Assembly: GCA_028278125.1 (NCBI GenBank)
Contig: JANQEY010000254.1
Location: forward strand, 1 to 9,780
DNA length: 9,780 nt
Reading direction: 5' to 3'
From: a bacterium
GTDB lineage: Bacteria > Electryoneota > Electryoneia > Electryoneales > Electryoneaceae
Below are positions 1 through 8,187 of the stretch, piece by piece (the stretch's first letter is position 1; the number at the start of each line of letters is the position of its first letter). Both the position numbers and the translations under genes were made by a program. A model generated the notes under the pieces. The model was not told where the DNA came from. It worked only from the letters and a program-made list of their open reading frames with translations, and did not search any database.

Positions 1-1
1 A

Positions 2-1921
2 GATGGGAATCTTCTCTGGAGCGAAAATGGTGGCTTGCTAATCTGTGATGCGTATAAGCTTCAGTCACAGAATGTTACAAGAATTATCCATGATGGAAAT
101 GAAACGAACGCACTGATTAACTGGTGCGATTACAGGAGCGGTAGTTCGGGGATTTACTGCCAGTTTCTTGATATTATGAACGGCGAACCACAACTAGTGG
201 ATAATGGCATTAAAATAATAGATGGAATAAGTGAGAGAGCTAAAGAGCCAAAAATTATTTTTGATGGGATAAACCTGTTCATTGGCTGGGAAGACTGGAG
301 AGCTGGTGTGGACGGAGAACACCCCTATATCCAGAAACTGGATATCACGGACGGCTCCAATATTGAACCAGACTTTCCTGTGAACGGAATAACCTTAACC
401 CCGGGCACAGAAGAAGAGAGATTTGATGAATATGTTGATTCAATACTATTTACCTTTAATAACCAGGGCGATATTTTCGCCGCCTGGCACGACAACAGGT
501 CAGGTTACGTGAATGCTATTGTGGCCCAGAAAATGACCAGTTCAGGAGAATTATTGTGGGGGAATACAGGCACTATTGTCGCTGAAGCTTACCTGAGAAA
601 TGTGTCCGAACCAAAAATTATTCCTGACAATGATGGGGGTTTGTTTCTCGTTTACGAATGGGTGAATGAAGATTGGTGGGTAAACATTGGCATACAGCAT
701 CTTGATTCTAACGGACAACCATTGTGGGGTGACATAGAAAATATTGGTCAACTAATTACTGACGAAAATACTGACCATAGAATTGAAGATTTTATCTTGT
801 TCCCGAGTGGTAATATTCTCCTGGTCTACTATACCTCGATCTCGGGGAATAACTTTGATCTTTTCGCTCATTGTTTGGATCAAGAGGGTAATTATGTCTG
901 GGATGAGGCTATTCCCCTGTCCCAGGCTGACGGTTATCAAAACCGCGCTGCTGCAGAACTGGTTGATGAAGGTATGCTGGTTGTATGGGCAGATCATCGC
1001 CGTGGAGAAAATATAATAGACATCTATGGACAAATAATTGATGAAGATGGAAACCTGCTATGGGACGAGACGGATGGACGACCATTGATTGAAGCAGACA
1101 ATGCTCAAAGCTATATAAATCTTGGTGTTAAAGATGATGAATCGAGAAGATTCTGGTTAACATGGCAGGATACACGCGAACCAGCATTTACACAAATATA
1201 TACTCAAAGATTTAACCTTGATGGAGAACCATTGCTCCCCTTGGAAGAACCAAATCCTGCCGGTATTCGCGTTTCAGCCTCACAGTATGACCAAGGAAAA
1301 CCTAAAATTGTTGTTAATACTAACAATGATGTATATATCGTTTGGGAAGAAGAAGAAGCGGACGTGATTCCATATTTTGGCTATTTTCAAGTAGATCTCA
1401 GGTACACCCACCTGGACGCTAACGGTCTACCCTTTGAACCATATGAAGCTGGATCGCAAGTAATATCTGACGCGTATTATCGTCAAGCAGATCACAAAAT
1501 TGTGAAGGATAATACCGGTGGATTTATCTGTGTTTGGGAGGATTCAAGAACTTTTTCTGCCGAACCAGCCTATAATATTTACGCGCAAAGATTTGACGAC
1601 AATCTTGTTGGTTTAGAACAAGAAAAGGTCGTTGGTATTCCAGAAAACTTCGAGCTGCTTCCCCCCCATCCCAATCCATTTAACCCGGAAATTGTTATTC
1701 CATTTGAATTACCTGTAGCAACAAAAGTAAGCCTTAGGATCTACAATATTCTCGGTAAAGAAGTAGCTATTCTTACAAATGAAACCTTAAACGCCGGGAA
1801 ACACAGGATAACATGGGACGGCAAGGATTTATCCGGGCAGAGTGTATCTTCAGGGATCTATTTTATCAGGATGGAAACGTTTGACCATGTAAAAACACAA
1901 AAAGTTGTAATGATAAAGTGA
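2..1921 (+). CDS. Secreted/surface repeat protein with C-terminal type A sorting domain (5' partial)
   Basis: The reading frame is open to the left edge (639 codons from base 2), and the residues before the first possible start (TTG at 35) continue the repeat pattern, so the true start lies outside the window. About nine repeats of 53-66 residues each carry a W-x-D-x-R type core: WCDYR (41), WEDWR (96), WHDNR (162), WADHR (329), WQDTR (388), WEDSR (512), with degenerate copies near 218, 276 and 448. Between them recur phrases such as 'DEDGNLLW' and 'YAQRF'. The regular length and beta-rich composition suggest a beta-propeller or similar beta repeat (inference). The last ~87 residues begin with 'PPHPNPFNPE' and continue 'LRIYNILGKEV...GIYFIRM...KVVMIK', the type A sorting / FlgD-Ig-like domain that in Bacteroidetes directs export and surface attachment by the type IX system. 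No catalytic motif is visible; adhesion or another envelope role is a guess. The stop is TGA, followed by a terminator. Confidence 0.9.
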   Translation, partial: DGNLLWSENGGLLICDAYKLQSQNVTRIIHDGNETNALINWCDYRSGSSGIYCQFLDIMNGEPQLVDNGIKIIDGISERAKEPKIIFDGINLFIGWEDWRAGVDGEHPYIQKLDITDGSNIEPDFPVNGITLTPGTEEERFDEYVDSILFTFNNQGDIFAAWHDNRSGYVNAIVAQKMTSSGELLWGNTGTIVAEAYLRNVSEPKIIPDNDGGLFLVYEWVNEDWWVNIGIQHLDSNGQPLWGDIENIGQLITDENTDHRIEDFILFPSGNILLVYYTSISGNNFDLFAHCLDQEGNYVWDEAIPLSQADGYQNRAAAELVDEGMLVVWADHRRGENIIDIYGQIIDEDGNLLWDETDGRPLIEADNAQSYINLGVKDDESRRFWLTWQDTREPAFTQIYTQRFNLDGEPLLPLEEPNPAGIRVSASQYDQGKPKIVVNTNNDVYIVWEEEEADVIPYFGYFQVDLRYTHLDANGLPFEPYEAGSQVISDAYYRQADHKIVKDNTGGFICVWEDSRTFSAEPAYNIYAQRFDDNLVGLEQEKVVGIPENFELLPPHPNPFNPEIVIPFELPVATKVSLRIYNILGKEVAILTNETLNAGKHRITWDGKDLSGQSVSSGIYFIRMETFDHVKTQKVVMIK

Positions 1922-1954
1922 GAAATAATTAGATGAAGCAATAGTTAAATGCCG

Positions 1955-1990
1955 CTGTTAGCTAGTCTAACAGGGTTTTATTGTTTTTTC
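1955..1990 (+). terminator. Rho-independent terminator of the repeat-protein gene
   Basis: A perfect 7-bp stem (CTGTTAG at 1955-1961, CTAACAG at 1967-1973) with a 5-nt loop is followed by a T-rich tract (GGGTTTTATTGTTTTTTCC). It begins 33 bases after the stop codon. The T tract exists only in the plus direction, so it serves the plus-strand gene rather than the convergent kinase gene. Confidence 0.75.
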
Positions 1991-2051
1991 CTTATGAGAT
2001 TCGCTGATACATCTGGTTGATAGAATATATCTGGAAAAAAATCTTACTTCT

Positions 2052-2085
2052 GAGATTGCTTCGTCACTTCGTTCCTCGCAACGAC
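2052..2085. repeat. Dispersed intergenic repeat of the 'TTGCGAGGAACGAAGTGACG' type
   Basis: Read on the minus strand this 34-bp block resembles the short repeat seen in intergenic regions of many unrelated bacterial genomes (GTCATTGCGAGG...GAAGCAATCTC). It has complementary ends (TTGC/GCAA), an internal TCGTT/AACGA pairing and two CGAAG copies separated by TGA. It sits between two convergent genes, a usual place for such elements. A poly-T run (seven T on the minus strand, 2035-2041) lies just beyond it, so it might help end minus-strand transcription, but no strong hairpin abuts the T run. Only one copy is visible here; recognition is by resemblance to the known family. Confidence 0.6.
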
Positions 2086-2145
2086 AATAAACATCATTCT
2101 TGAATCGTTACATTTGAGAATCAATGTCGAATCTTATTAAACACA

Positions 2146-3453
2146 TTATAGACGGATATAAAACCTCGTAGGCTCATCACGATCACTTTCCAACGCGAAT
2201 TCGAAACCGTGACGGGTGAGAATTTCATGGACAAGGGTTAAACCTATGCCCTGTCCATTTTCTTTGGTGCTGAAAAAGGGATTAAACAGGTTTTCACGAG
2301 CGTCATCAGATAAACCCGGTCCTGAATCTTCGATAGCCAGTTCAAGCGAACCGTTGTGCTTATGAAGGACTATTTCTATCTGACCATTCTCCCCTATTGC
2401 CTCGATGGCATTACGAATGATATTCATCAAGGCCTGTTCCATCTGGGCTACATCCAGCGAAACTTTACCGACATTTCCGTTTGAAACAAAATTCAGCGCG
2501 ATCTTTCTCTGTTTGCACTCTGATTTTATCAATTCGGTAATTCTCAAGATCAAATGTTCAGGGTTGACCAATTCCCGTGAAGGATCGGGCAACCTGATTA
2601 CATCAGCATAACTGCGCATAAAACGGTTCAGGTTTTCTGTTCTTTCAATAGCCACATCCAGGGCGTTTTCAAAGTCTAGACGGTCGTCTTCCTCCAACTG
2701 TTTTGAATAAGCCAGAACAGACTTGAGGATGGAATTAGTCGCACCGATTGTATTGTTCACCTCATGAGACAATGTTCTGATTAATGTCTCATAAGCTGTT
2801 TTTTCTGACTTCCATAATTCCCTGGTTAGTTCTATCACCAGGAAAAAACTCCGCTTGATCCCGAGATCAAAATACTGTGAATGGATAACCTTCAACCGTT
2901 TTCTGCCGCTGGTCTGAATTACCTCCTCCCTGTCAACACCCAGTTTGCTAAGTGCCTTGCCCAGTGACGAATCCAGTGTGCCGGGCTCCTTTCCTTTAAG
3001 TGATGCGACGTTACTATTAAGGAAATTCGCCGCCGAAGGATTCAGGAGGTCGATTTTGCCCTCTGTATCGAGTGTTATAATACCCGTGGGAGATGCGTTC
3101 ACCAGTTTTTCCAGGAATAATTGCTGCTCTTCTCCTCGTAAACGTTCTTCACGTAAACGACTGATCATTTCATTGTAGAGTTTAACAAGTTTATTCAGAT
3201 CACTGGATCCGACTTCTGCAAACGTGTGAGAGAAATCCCGTTCTCGAATAAACTCCGTCCCTATTGAAATAAGATCAAGAGGAAGACCAAATCCACGCGT
3301 GAGGGAAATACCAACTACTAGTGATACAACAACAAGTAGTTCGAGAGCAATAATCCAGGGACGGTAATGAAGATAGAGTACCGCTACACCGGCTAATAAA
3401 AGGAGAACGTGTAGGATGACCAGGTAGAGTAATAGTTTATTCCTTATGGTCAC
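2146..3453 (-). CDS. PAS-containing sensor histidine kinase, NtrY/NtrB-like, no periplasmic sensor domain
   Basis: This 435-residue membrane kinase should autophosphorylate and pass phosphate to the NtrC-type regulator encoded just upstream. Two hydrophobic helices (about 6-29 and 33-51) are joined by only a few residues, so there is essentially no periplasmic domain. A HAMP-like linker (52-105) and a PAS-like domain (about 107-205, 'GIITLDTEGKIDLLNPSAANFL') follow. The H-box is 'LSHEVNNTIGA' with phospho-acceptor His230. The ATPase domain has the N-box (N344 and N348 in 'NIIRNAIEAI'), the G1 box 'EDSGPGL' (376-381), the F box 'NPFFSTKENG' and the G2 box 'GQGIGL' (400-405), so it looks fully active. 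The start is GTG at 3453, overlapping the regulator's TGA by 4 bp (GTGA). The Shine-Dalgarno is weak, which fits translational coupling. The signal may be detected within the membrane, through the PAS domain or through the co-encoded exporter (inference). Confidence 0.93.
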   Translation of the reverse strand: MTIRNKLLLYLVILHVLLLLAGVAVLYLHYRPWIIALELLVVVSLVVGISLTRGFGLPLDLISIGTEFIRERDFSHTFAEVGSSDLNKLVKLYNEMISRLREERLRGEEQQLFLEKLVNASPTGIITLDTEGKIDLLNPSAANFLNSNVASLKGKEPGTLDSSLGKALSKLGVDREEVIQTSGRKRLKVIHSQYFDLGIKRSFFLVIELTRELWKSEKTAYETLIRTLSHEVNNTIGATNSILKSVLAYSKQLEEDDRLDFENALDVAIERTENLNRFMRSYADVIRLPDPSRELVNPEHLILRITELIKSECKQRKIALNFVSNGNVGKVSLDVAQMEQALMNIIRNAIEAIGENGQIEIVLHKHNGSLELAIEDSGPGLSDDARENLFNPFFSTKENGQGIGLTLVHEILTRHGFEFALESDRDEPTRFYIRL

Positions 3454-4862
3454 GGTTGAATCCCGTATTTTTCCAGGCGACGGTAAAGCGAGTTCCGGCT
3501 TATTCCAAGAACAGCAGCCGTTTTTGAAATATTACCGTTAAATTCACCCAATGCTGCAAGAATCCTCTCACGTTCCATCTCCTCTAAAGTCTGTCCGGTT
3601 CCAACGGTTTTTGATTGAGGAGCGGGTGTTGATTCCATTGAAACCGCCTTCTTTACATCATCTGCACTGAGGTTATCATTGGTTGCCAGGAGTACTGATC
3701 TCTCTACAGCCTGTTTAAGTTGCCGGACGTTACCAGGCCATACCTCCGTGAATAACCAGTCGAGAGCATCCCGGGTGAATTTCATCTCATCTCTCTTGTA
3801 ATGTTTTGAAATTTCACCCAGGAAATGATTTGCAAGTAAAGGAATATCACCCTTCCTTGATCGCAACGGGGGAGTCTTTACACTTATCAGGTTCAGCCTG
3901 TAATAAAGATCTTCACGGAAGGTACCTTTATCTATCAGTTCATTAAGATTTCGATTCGTAGCCGCAATAATCCTTACATCGACCTGTTTGCTACGGCTGG
4001 AGCCAAGCTTTTCAAAAGTTCTATCCTGCAATACACGTAACAGTTTCACCTGGTTTCCAGCATCCAGATCACCGATCTCGTCGAGGAATATTGTCCCACC
4101 GTGTGCAGTTTCAAACCGTCCTGTTCGTTCATGTGAGGCACCGGTAAATGCTCCCCTCACATACCCGAACATTTCACTTTCGAAGAGTGATACCGGGATT
4201 CCGCCAAGGTTGACCTTTACAAACGGCCTGTCCTTTCTATCACTATTACGCCAGACAGCTTCGGCGAGCAGTTCTTTTCCTGTTCCGCTCTCCCCGGTTA
4301 TCAACACTGATGCGTCTGTGTTACTGACTCTTCCGATAATTCCAAGTATTTCCAGGAAAGCAGGATCTTCACCAACAAGCCCTGAGAAATCATATTTCTT
4401 ATCCAGTTCTTTTCTCGAAGGAACAGCTTTTTCTGATGATTTTTGCCTGGCTTCGGCAAGTTCGAGCGCGTTTTGAACAGTATGAAGAATCTGTTCATGT
4501 GACCAGGGCTTGGTGACAAAATCTGTTGCCCCTGCCTTCATTCCTTTCACAGCAAGCTCAACAGTTCCCCAGGCGGTCATGAGAATCACGGGCAATTGAG
4601 GGTAAGTTTTTTTTATATCCCGCAATAGATTCAAACCCTCCTCACCCGTTGTCTTTCGAGAATAATTCATATCCTGAAAAACCAGCGAAAAAGGGCTTTC
4701 CCGGGATGAAGGATTGTCTTTCCCAAGTTGAAACAAGGCATCAACCGGATTCGAGGCCGTACTTGTTCTATAGCCGGCCTGTTTTAACAAGAGCGCCAGT
4801 GACGCGGTAATTGCCTTGTCATCATCAACAAGGAGAATGTGTGGCTTGGTACTGTTTTTCAT
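3450..4862 (-). CDS. NtrC-family sigma-54-dependent response regulator
   Basis: This 470-residue protein has the full three-domain layout of an NtrC-type enhancer-binding activator. The receiver (about 8-130) has the acidic pocket D13-D15, phospho-acceptor D64 ('FQDMNY'), T96 and K118 ('TKPW'). The AAA+ domain (about 160-395) has Walker A 'GESGTGKE' (190-197), the sigma-54-contacting 'GAFTGA' loop (237-242), Walker B 'GGTIFLDEIGD' (255-265), arginine-finger region 'FREDLYYRLN' and sensor II 'WPGNVRQLKQ'. A Fis-type helix-turn-helix ('ISKTAAVLGISRNSLYRRLEKYGI', split around 445-468) ends the protein. The intact GAFTGA loop means it should activate sigma-54 promoters rather than only bind DNA. 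It is the fifth gene of the cluster, 70 bp after the second permease, and overlaps the kinase start by 4 bp. Its likely target is the sigma-54 promoter and palindromes upstream of the adaptor gene, giving positive autoregulation (inference). Confidence 0.95.
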   Translation of the reverse strand: MKNSTKPHILLVDDDKAITASLALLLKQAGYRTSTASNPVDALFQLGKDNPSSRESPFSLVFQDMNYSRKTTGEEGLNLLRDIKKTYPQLPVILMTAWGTVELAVKGMKAGATDFVTKPWSHEQILHTVQNALELAEARQKSSEKAVPSRKELDKKYDFSGLVGEDPAFLEILGIIGRVSNTDASVLITGESGTGKELLAEAVWRNSDRKDRPFVKVNLGGIPVSLFESEMFGYVRGAFTGASHERTGRFETAHGGTIFLDEIGDLDAGNQVKLLRVLQDRTFEKLGSSRSKQVDVRIIAATNRNLNELIDKGTFREDLYYRLNLISVKTPPLRSRKGDIPLLANHFLGEISKHYKRDEMKFTRDALDWLFTEVWPGNVRQLKQAVERSVLLATNDNLSADDVKKAVSMESTPAPQSKTVGTGQTLEEMERERILAALGEFNGNISKTAAVLGISRNSLYRRLEKYGIQP

Positions 4863-4932
4863 GGAAAATTTCCGGGAAACATTCAGAATATATTCACCGG
4901 CATCTTAATTACCAACAAATTCCTGCATATTA
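4863..4932 (-). other. 70-bp gap between exporter and two-component genes
   Basis: This is the only gap of note inside the downstream half of the cluster. It contains a 10-bp palindrome, GAATATATTC (4886-4895). No sigma-54 -24/-12 element and no terminator hairpin with a T tract is visible, so read-through from the transporter genes is the simplest view. A weak internal promoter cannot be excluded. Confidence 0.4.
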
Positions 4933-6180
4933 TTATTCATAATGTAATGCTGCGGCAGGTTGTATCCTGGAAGCAAGCCATGCCGGGTACAATCCACTAA
5001 GTATTGCCAATCCATACATTATAAGTAAAGCAGTTCCGAGAGATGAAAGCACCAATCCCCAGTTCATTGCAGGGAATGGCCCAATCGACTGAATGCTATC
5101 TCCGGGATCAGCCAACCCGAGATCCTGCATCGATACAATCCCGATCAAAGGAATTTGAATAAGGAGAACCAGGGCTGCAATCACTCCTATAGATGTAAGA
5201 ATAACAATTTCTCCAAGGATTTGAGTATATACCCTGTCACGAGATCCACCCAGTGCTCTACGTAGTCCTATCTCGTCTGTTCTACCGGTGACCGATTGCC
5301 AGAATACACCGATCATTCCAAGGATCACCATGATTATCAAGAACGATCCAACCAGGGAAAGAATCAGGAGTGGTACTATTGATGCAAGGATATTCCTGCT
5401 GTAGACTGTGGTTAATGGTTCCACACTTACAGATACTTCTCCCAGGTAGGATTTTATCAGATCTGATATTTCGGATTCGAATCTGGATGATATCCCCGAT
5501 GTTGTTAATATGGCATATTGATATTGAGAGCGAATTCCTGCTTTTTCCACCGATTGGTAGTCAATAATAACAGGACGGAGTTTCCATAGTCTTCCCCTGT
5601 GCCGAAACTCTGACACAACACCCACAATTCTTTGATCTTCATCGCCGTCGAGTTTTTTCCCGACAGGATCTTCGTCGCCAAAAAGTGCGTCTGCCATCCT
5701 TTGGTCAATAATGACCGGTTCCCAGTCGAGAACATCATCATCTTCATTAAACCAGCGTCCGGCAACCAGCTCAAGGTTAAATACATCCAAACCTGATTTG
5801 GACAGAACTATATAATTCCCATCTACCGACTTCTCGTTATATTCCAAATTCTGCCTGTAAGTTGCCATTCCAAGGGGCAGTGGTCGGGTGATTGTAATCG
5901 CCTCAACTCCAGGCATCTGTTCAATAGCTTTTAGTACAGCCCGGTGACGTGTTTTATCTTCTTCAGTGTATTCAAAAGTTGCATCATACATCCTTTCATC
6001 TACTCCTAACGAGTACACGTTTTCATACTCAAATCCGATGGGAGCATTATACCTGCGCCAGTTTGTCATCCCCATAGTAGTTACAACAAACACAACTATA
6101 AATGAAATAAATATTTCCAGGACTAAAAGAATATTGAACTTTCTTCTTTTCCAGAGCAGCTTTAGCAGATGTTTTGTCAT
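4933..6180 (-). CDS. ABC transporter permease, FtsX/MacB type (second subunit)
   Basis: This 415-residue inner-membrane protein has the MacB topology: one N-terminal helix (about 15-37), a large periplasmic MacB_PCD-like domain (about 38-262, including 'VVAGRWFNEDD'-like and 'RIVGVVSEFRHRG' segments), then three C-terminal helices (about 265-294, 318-350 and 373-398). The cytoplasmic segment 'DEIGLRRALGGSR' (302-314), between the second and third helices, matches the FtsX-domain coupling region that contacts the ATPase, and the tail 'PAWLASRIQPAAALHYE' is the usual family ending. It has no ATPase domain and depends on the one encoded upstream. Its ATG overlaps the TGA of the first permease (ATGA), with a strong GGGAGG Shine-Dalgarno inside the upstream gene. 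It differs greatly from the first permease, so a heterodimer is likely, as in LolCE (inference). Substrate unknown. Confidence 0.92.
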   Translation of the reverse strand: MTKHLLKLLWKRRKFNILLVLEIFISFIVVFVVTTMGMTNWRRYNAPIGFEYENVYSLGVDERMYDATFEYTEEDKTRHRAVLKAIEQMPGVEAITITRPLPLGMATYRQNLEYNEKSVDGNYIVLSKSGLDVFNLELVAGRWFNEDDDVLDWEPVIIDQRMADALFGDEDPVGKKLDGDEDQRIVGVVSEFRHRGRLWKLRPVIIDYQSVEKAGIRSQYQYAILTTSGISSRFESEISDLIKSYLGEVSVSVEPLTTVYSRNILASIVPLLILSLVGSFLIIMVILGMIGVFWQSVTGRTDEIGLRRALGGSRDRVYTQILGEIVILTSIGVIAALVLLIQIPLIGIVSMQDLGLADPGDSIQSIGPFPAMNWGLVLSSLGTALLIMYGLAILSGLYPAWLASRIQPAAALHYE

Positions 6181-7442
6181 GCTACACCTCCCCTCAACGC
6201 CTCAACCGGATGCATACGTGACATTCTCCATGCGGGAATTACACCGGACATGAATCCAAAAAACAGGGTAACCAGAAGCGCATAAAAGAATATTCGCCAG
6301 TTCAAACTGAAATGAGCATAGGGAATCCATCCGGCATGCGAGATTATTCCAAGCATGATATAGGCCAGGATTATTCCGAAAAATCCACCGATAAAGGTCA
6401 GGATTACGTTTTCAACAATAAACTGACCCACAAGAACTGATGAAGAAGCGCCAAAGGATTTCCTGATCCCTATCTCACTGGATCGTTCAAGAATTCGGCT
6501 GACATTGAGGTTTACCAGGTTTACCGATGGAAGAATCATAAAGAGGATTACCAGGATAAATACCACAGTATATAATTTACTGACATGCTTCTCTTCTGAC
6601 ATTCCCTGCTGCCCGAAAAACATTCGAGCCACCAGTTCTATCAGTGTCTCAGGAACAGTAACTATATGATCGTACGGATCAAATTCAGTCATATCTATAT
6701 CGTGCAATCTGGATAAAAACTCTTCACGAATTATTGGAAACATACTCCTGGATTCGGCCAACAGGATAGCGATATGGCTGCCATGCAACTGATCGTGAGC
6801 GGCGTAAACCGGATCAGCCTTTAGAGGAAGCCAGATATCTGAAAATGGATGCATTCGAATAAATGGGATATCTTCAACCACACCGATTACTCTGTACCTC
6901 ATGCCATCAACTTCAATGGATTGATCTATTGCCGATGATCTACCGAAGAATTTTTTACTCGTGGAGGAATTAATGACACATACACGGTCTATATTATCAA
7001 CCTCATCATTTGTAAAATGACGTCCTTCCAGGAAATCAAAATCCATTATTTTCCAGTAATTGGTGTCGGTATACTTAACCCATGATTCTATTTTTCTGTC
7101 TTCAACAAATGATTGAATTTTCCAGACAGTTTTATAAACTCCCACCCGTTCAACACCTGGTAAATCCCTGGCTATCATATCAATAAGCCTGGGACCAACA
7201 AACGAGGTGGTTTGGGGTCCAATTCGTCCATCGTCTCTTTCGCCCCACATACAGACGTTCAACAGGTACAGAGTACGATCCTGGCGGGTTTCAGGAGGAT
7301 ATTTCCCAAATGAATGGTCATAAATAGCCACCACCACCATTAATATCGCCAGGGTAAAAGTGATACCAAACAAGCTGACAAAAGTGAAGAATTTTCTCCG
7401 TTTTAAAACAGCCCAGGTAATCTTGAGATAGTTTTTAAACAT
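6177..7442 (-). CDS. ABC transporter permease, FtsX/MacB type (first subunit)
   Basis: This 421-residue permease has helix 1 at about 18-41, a periplasmic MacB_PCD-like domain (about 42-285) with the typical 'FLEGRHFTNDE' (137-147) and 'YRVIGVVEDIPF' (183-194) segments, and three C-terminal helices (about 289-312, 341-369 and 383-405). The coupling segment 'SSEIGIRKSFGAS' (321-333) and the tail 'PAWRMSRMHPVEALRGG' are hallmarks of the FtsX domain (PF02687). MacB-type permeases do not pass substrate through the membrane but use ATP-driven motion to push periplasmic substrates outward through an adaptor and an outer-membrane channel. The start ATG has an excellent AGGAGG Shine-Dalgarno that overlaps the stop of the ATPase gene 10 bp upstream, so expression should be matched to the ATPase. 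Candidate substrates by family are antimicrobial peptides, lipopeptides, siderophores or lipoproteins; nothing here decides between them. Confidence 0.93.
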   Translation of the reverse strand: MFKNYLKITWAVLKRRKFFTFVSLFGITFTLAILMVVVAIYDHSFGKYPPETRQDRTLYLLNVCMWGERDDGRIGPQTTSFVGPRLIDMIARDLPGVERVGVYKTVWKIQSFVEDRKIESWVKYTDTNYWKIMDFDFLEGRHFTNDEVDNIDRVCVINSSTSKKFFGRSSAIDQSIEVDGMRYRVIGVVEDIPFIRMHPFSDIWLPLKADPVYAAHDQLHGSHIAILLAESRSMFPIIREEFLSRLHDIDMTEFDPYDHIVTVPETLIELVARMFFGQQGMSEEKHVSKLYTVVFILVILFMILPSVNLVNLNVSRILERSSEIGIRKSFGASSSVLVGQFIVENVILTFIGGFFGIILAYIMLGIISHAGWIPYAHFSLNWRIFFYALLVTLFFGFMSGVIPAWRMSRMHPVEALRGGVA

Positions 7443-7452
7443 TACCCACCTC

Positions 7453-8118
7453 CTAGTTTACCTGGCGACCATCAAACAGCCTGATAATACGATTGGTCTG
7501 TTCAGCCAGTCGCTGTTCATGGGTAACCATGATAACTGTTGTTCCTTCATCCTTATGGAGCTGGCGAAGTATCTGCATTATTTCATCACCCATCTGGCTG
7601 TCAAGATTTCCGGTCGGTTCATCTGCAAGGATCAGCTTTGGACCGCCAACCAACGCGCGTGCAACAGCTACCCTTTGCTGTTGACCACCCGATAATTGTG
7701 AAGGCCTATGATGTATACGTGCTGTCAAACCAACTCTTTCAAGTGCATCAAGGCACCGTTTTTTCTTTTCGCGTCCGGACAACCGGCGGTATAAGAGGGG
7801 GATTTCAACATTATCCATAACACTCAGGTCATTAATGAGATGAAATGACTGAAAAATGAAGCCGATATATTCATTGCGAAATGAAGCGATTCTTCGGTCA
7901 TTCCAACCGTTTATCGAATTACCCGCAAGACTGACCGTTCCCTGTGAAGGTGTATCAAGTAATCCTATCATATTCAAAAGGGTACTTTTTCCGCATCCTG
8001 ATGGCCCCATAACGGAAATAAACTCACCATCACCAATGGTCATTGAAATATCCGACAAAGCCAACGTCTCTATTCGGTCTGTACGGTACACCTTTTCTAC
8101 ACAATCAAGTTCAACCAT
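7453..8118 (-). CDS. ABC transporter ATP-binding protein, MacB/LolD/FtsE family
   Basis: This stand-alone 221-residue nucleotide-binding subunit has every catalytic motif: Walker A 'GPSGCGKST' (38-46), Q-loop Q90 in 'GFIFQSFHL', signature 'LSGGQQQR' (142-149), Walker B 'LILADEPTGNLDS' with catalytic E167, and H-loop His200 in 'MVTHE'. The 'ADEPTGNLDS' wording and the length of about 220 residues are those of the MacB/LolD/FtsE group that energises FtsX-type permeases. The start ATG has an AGGAGA Shine-Dalgarno seven bases upstream. It lies 69 bp after the adaptor gene and 10 bp before the first permease. It should work as a dimer under the two permeases at the cytoplasmic face. Function as ATPase is near certain; the substrate is not known. 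Confidence 0.96.
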   Translation of the reverse strand: MVELDCVEKVYRTDRIETLALSDISMTIGDGEFISVMGPSGCGKSTLLNMIGLLDTPSQGTVSLAGNSINGWNDRRIASFRNEYIGFIFQSFHLINDLSVMDNVEIPLLYRRLSGREKKKRCLDALERVGLTARIHHRPSQLSGGQQQRVAVARALVGGPKLILADEPTGNLDSQMGDEIMQILRQLHKDEGTTVIMVTHEQRLAEQTNRIIRLFDGRQVN

Positions 8119-8187
8119 TATCTATTCTCCTGTTAATATGCCGATTGTCCCCAAACCAACGGCTTATATTAACCGACTCCCTGTTTT

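Noticed and set aside
3988..4476. 162-codon plus-strand open frame
   Set aside because: It lies wholly antisense to the sigma-54 regulator, whose motifs are complete. Its composition is low in complexity (Ser/Pro-rich) and it has no domain.
4933..8118. LolCDE lipoprotein-release complex
   Set aside because: The ATPase with two permeases resembles it in plan, but the MacB_PCD-like domains and the co-encoded MacA/HlyD-type adaptor fit a tripartite exporter better.
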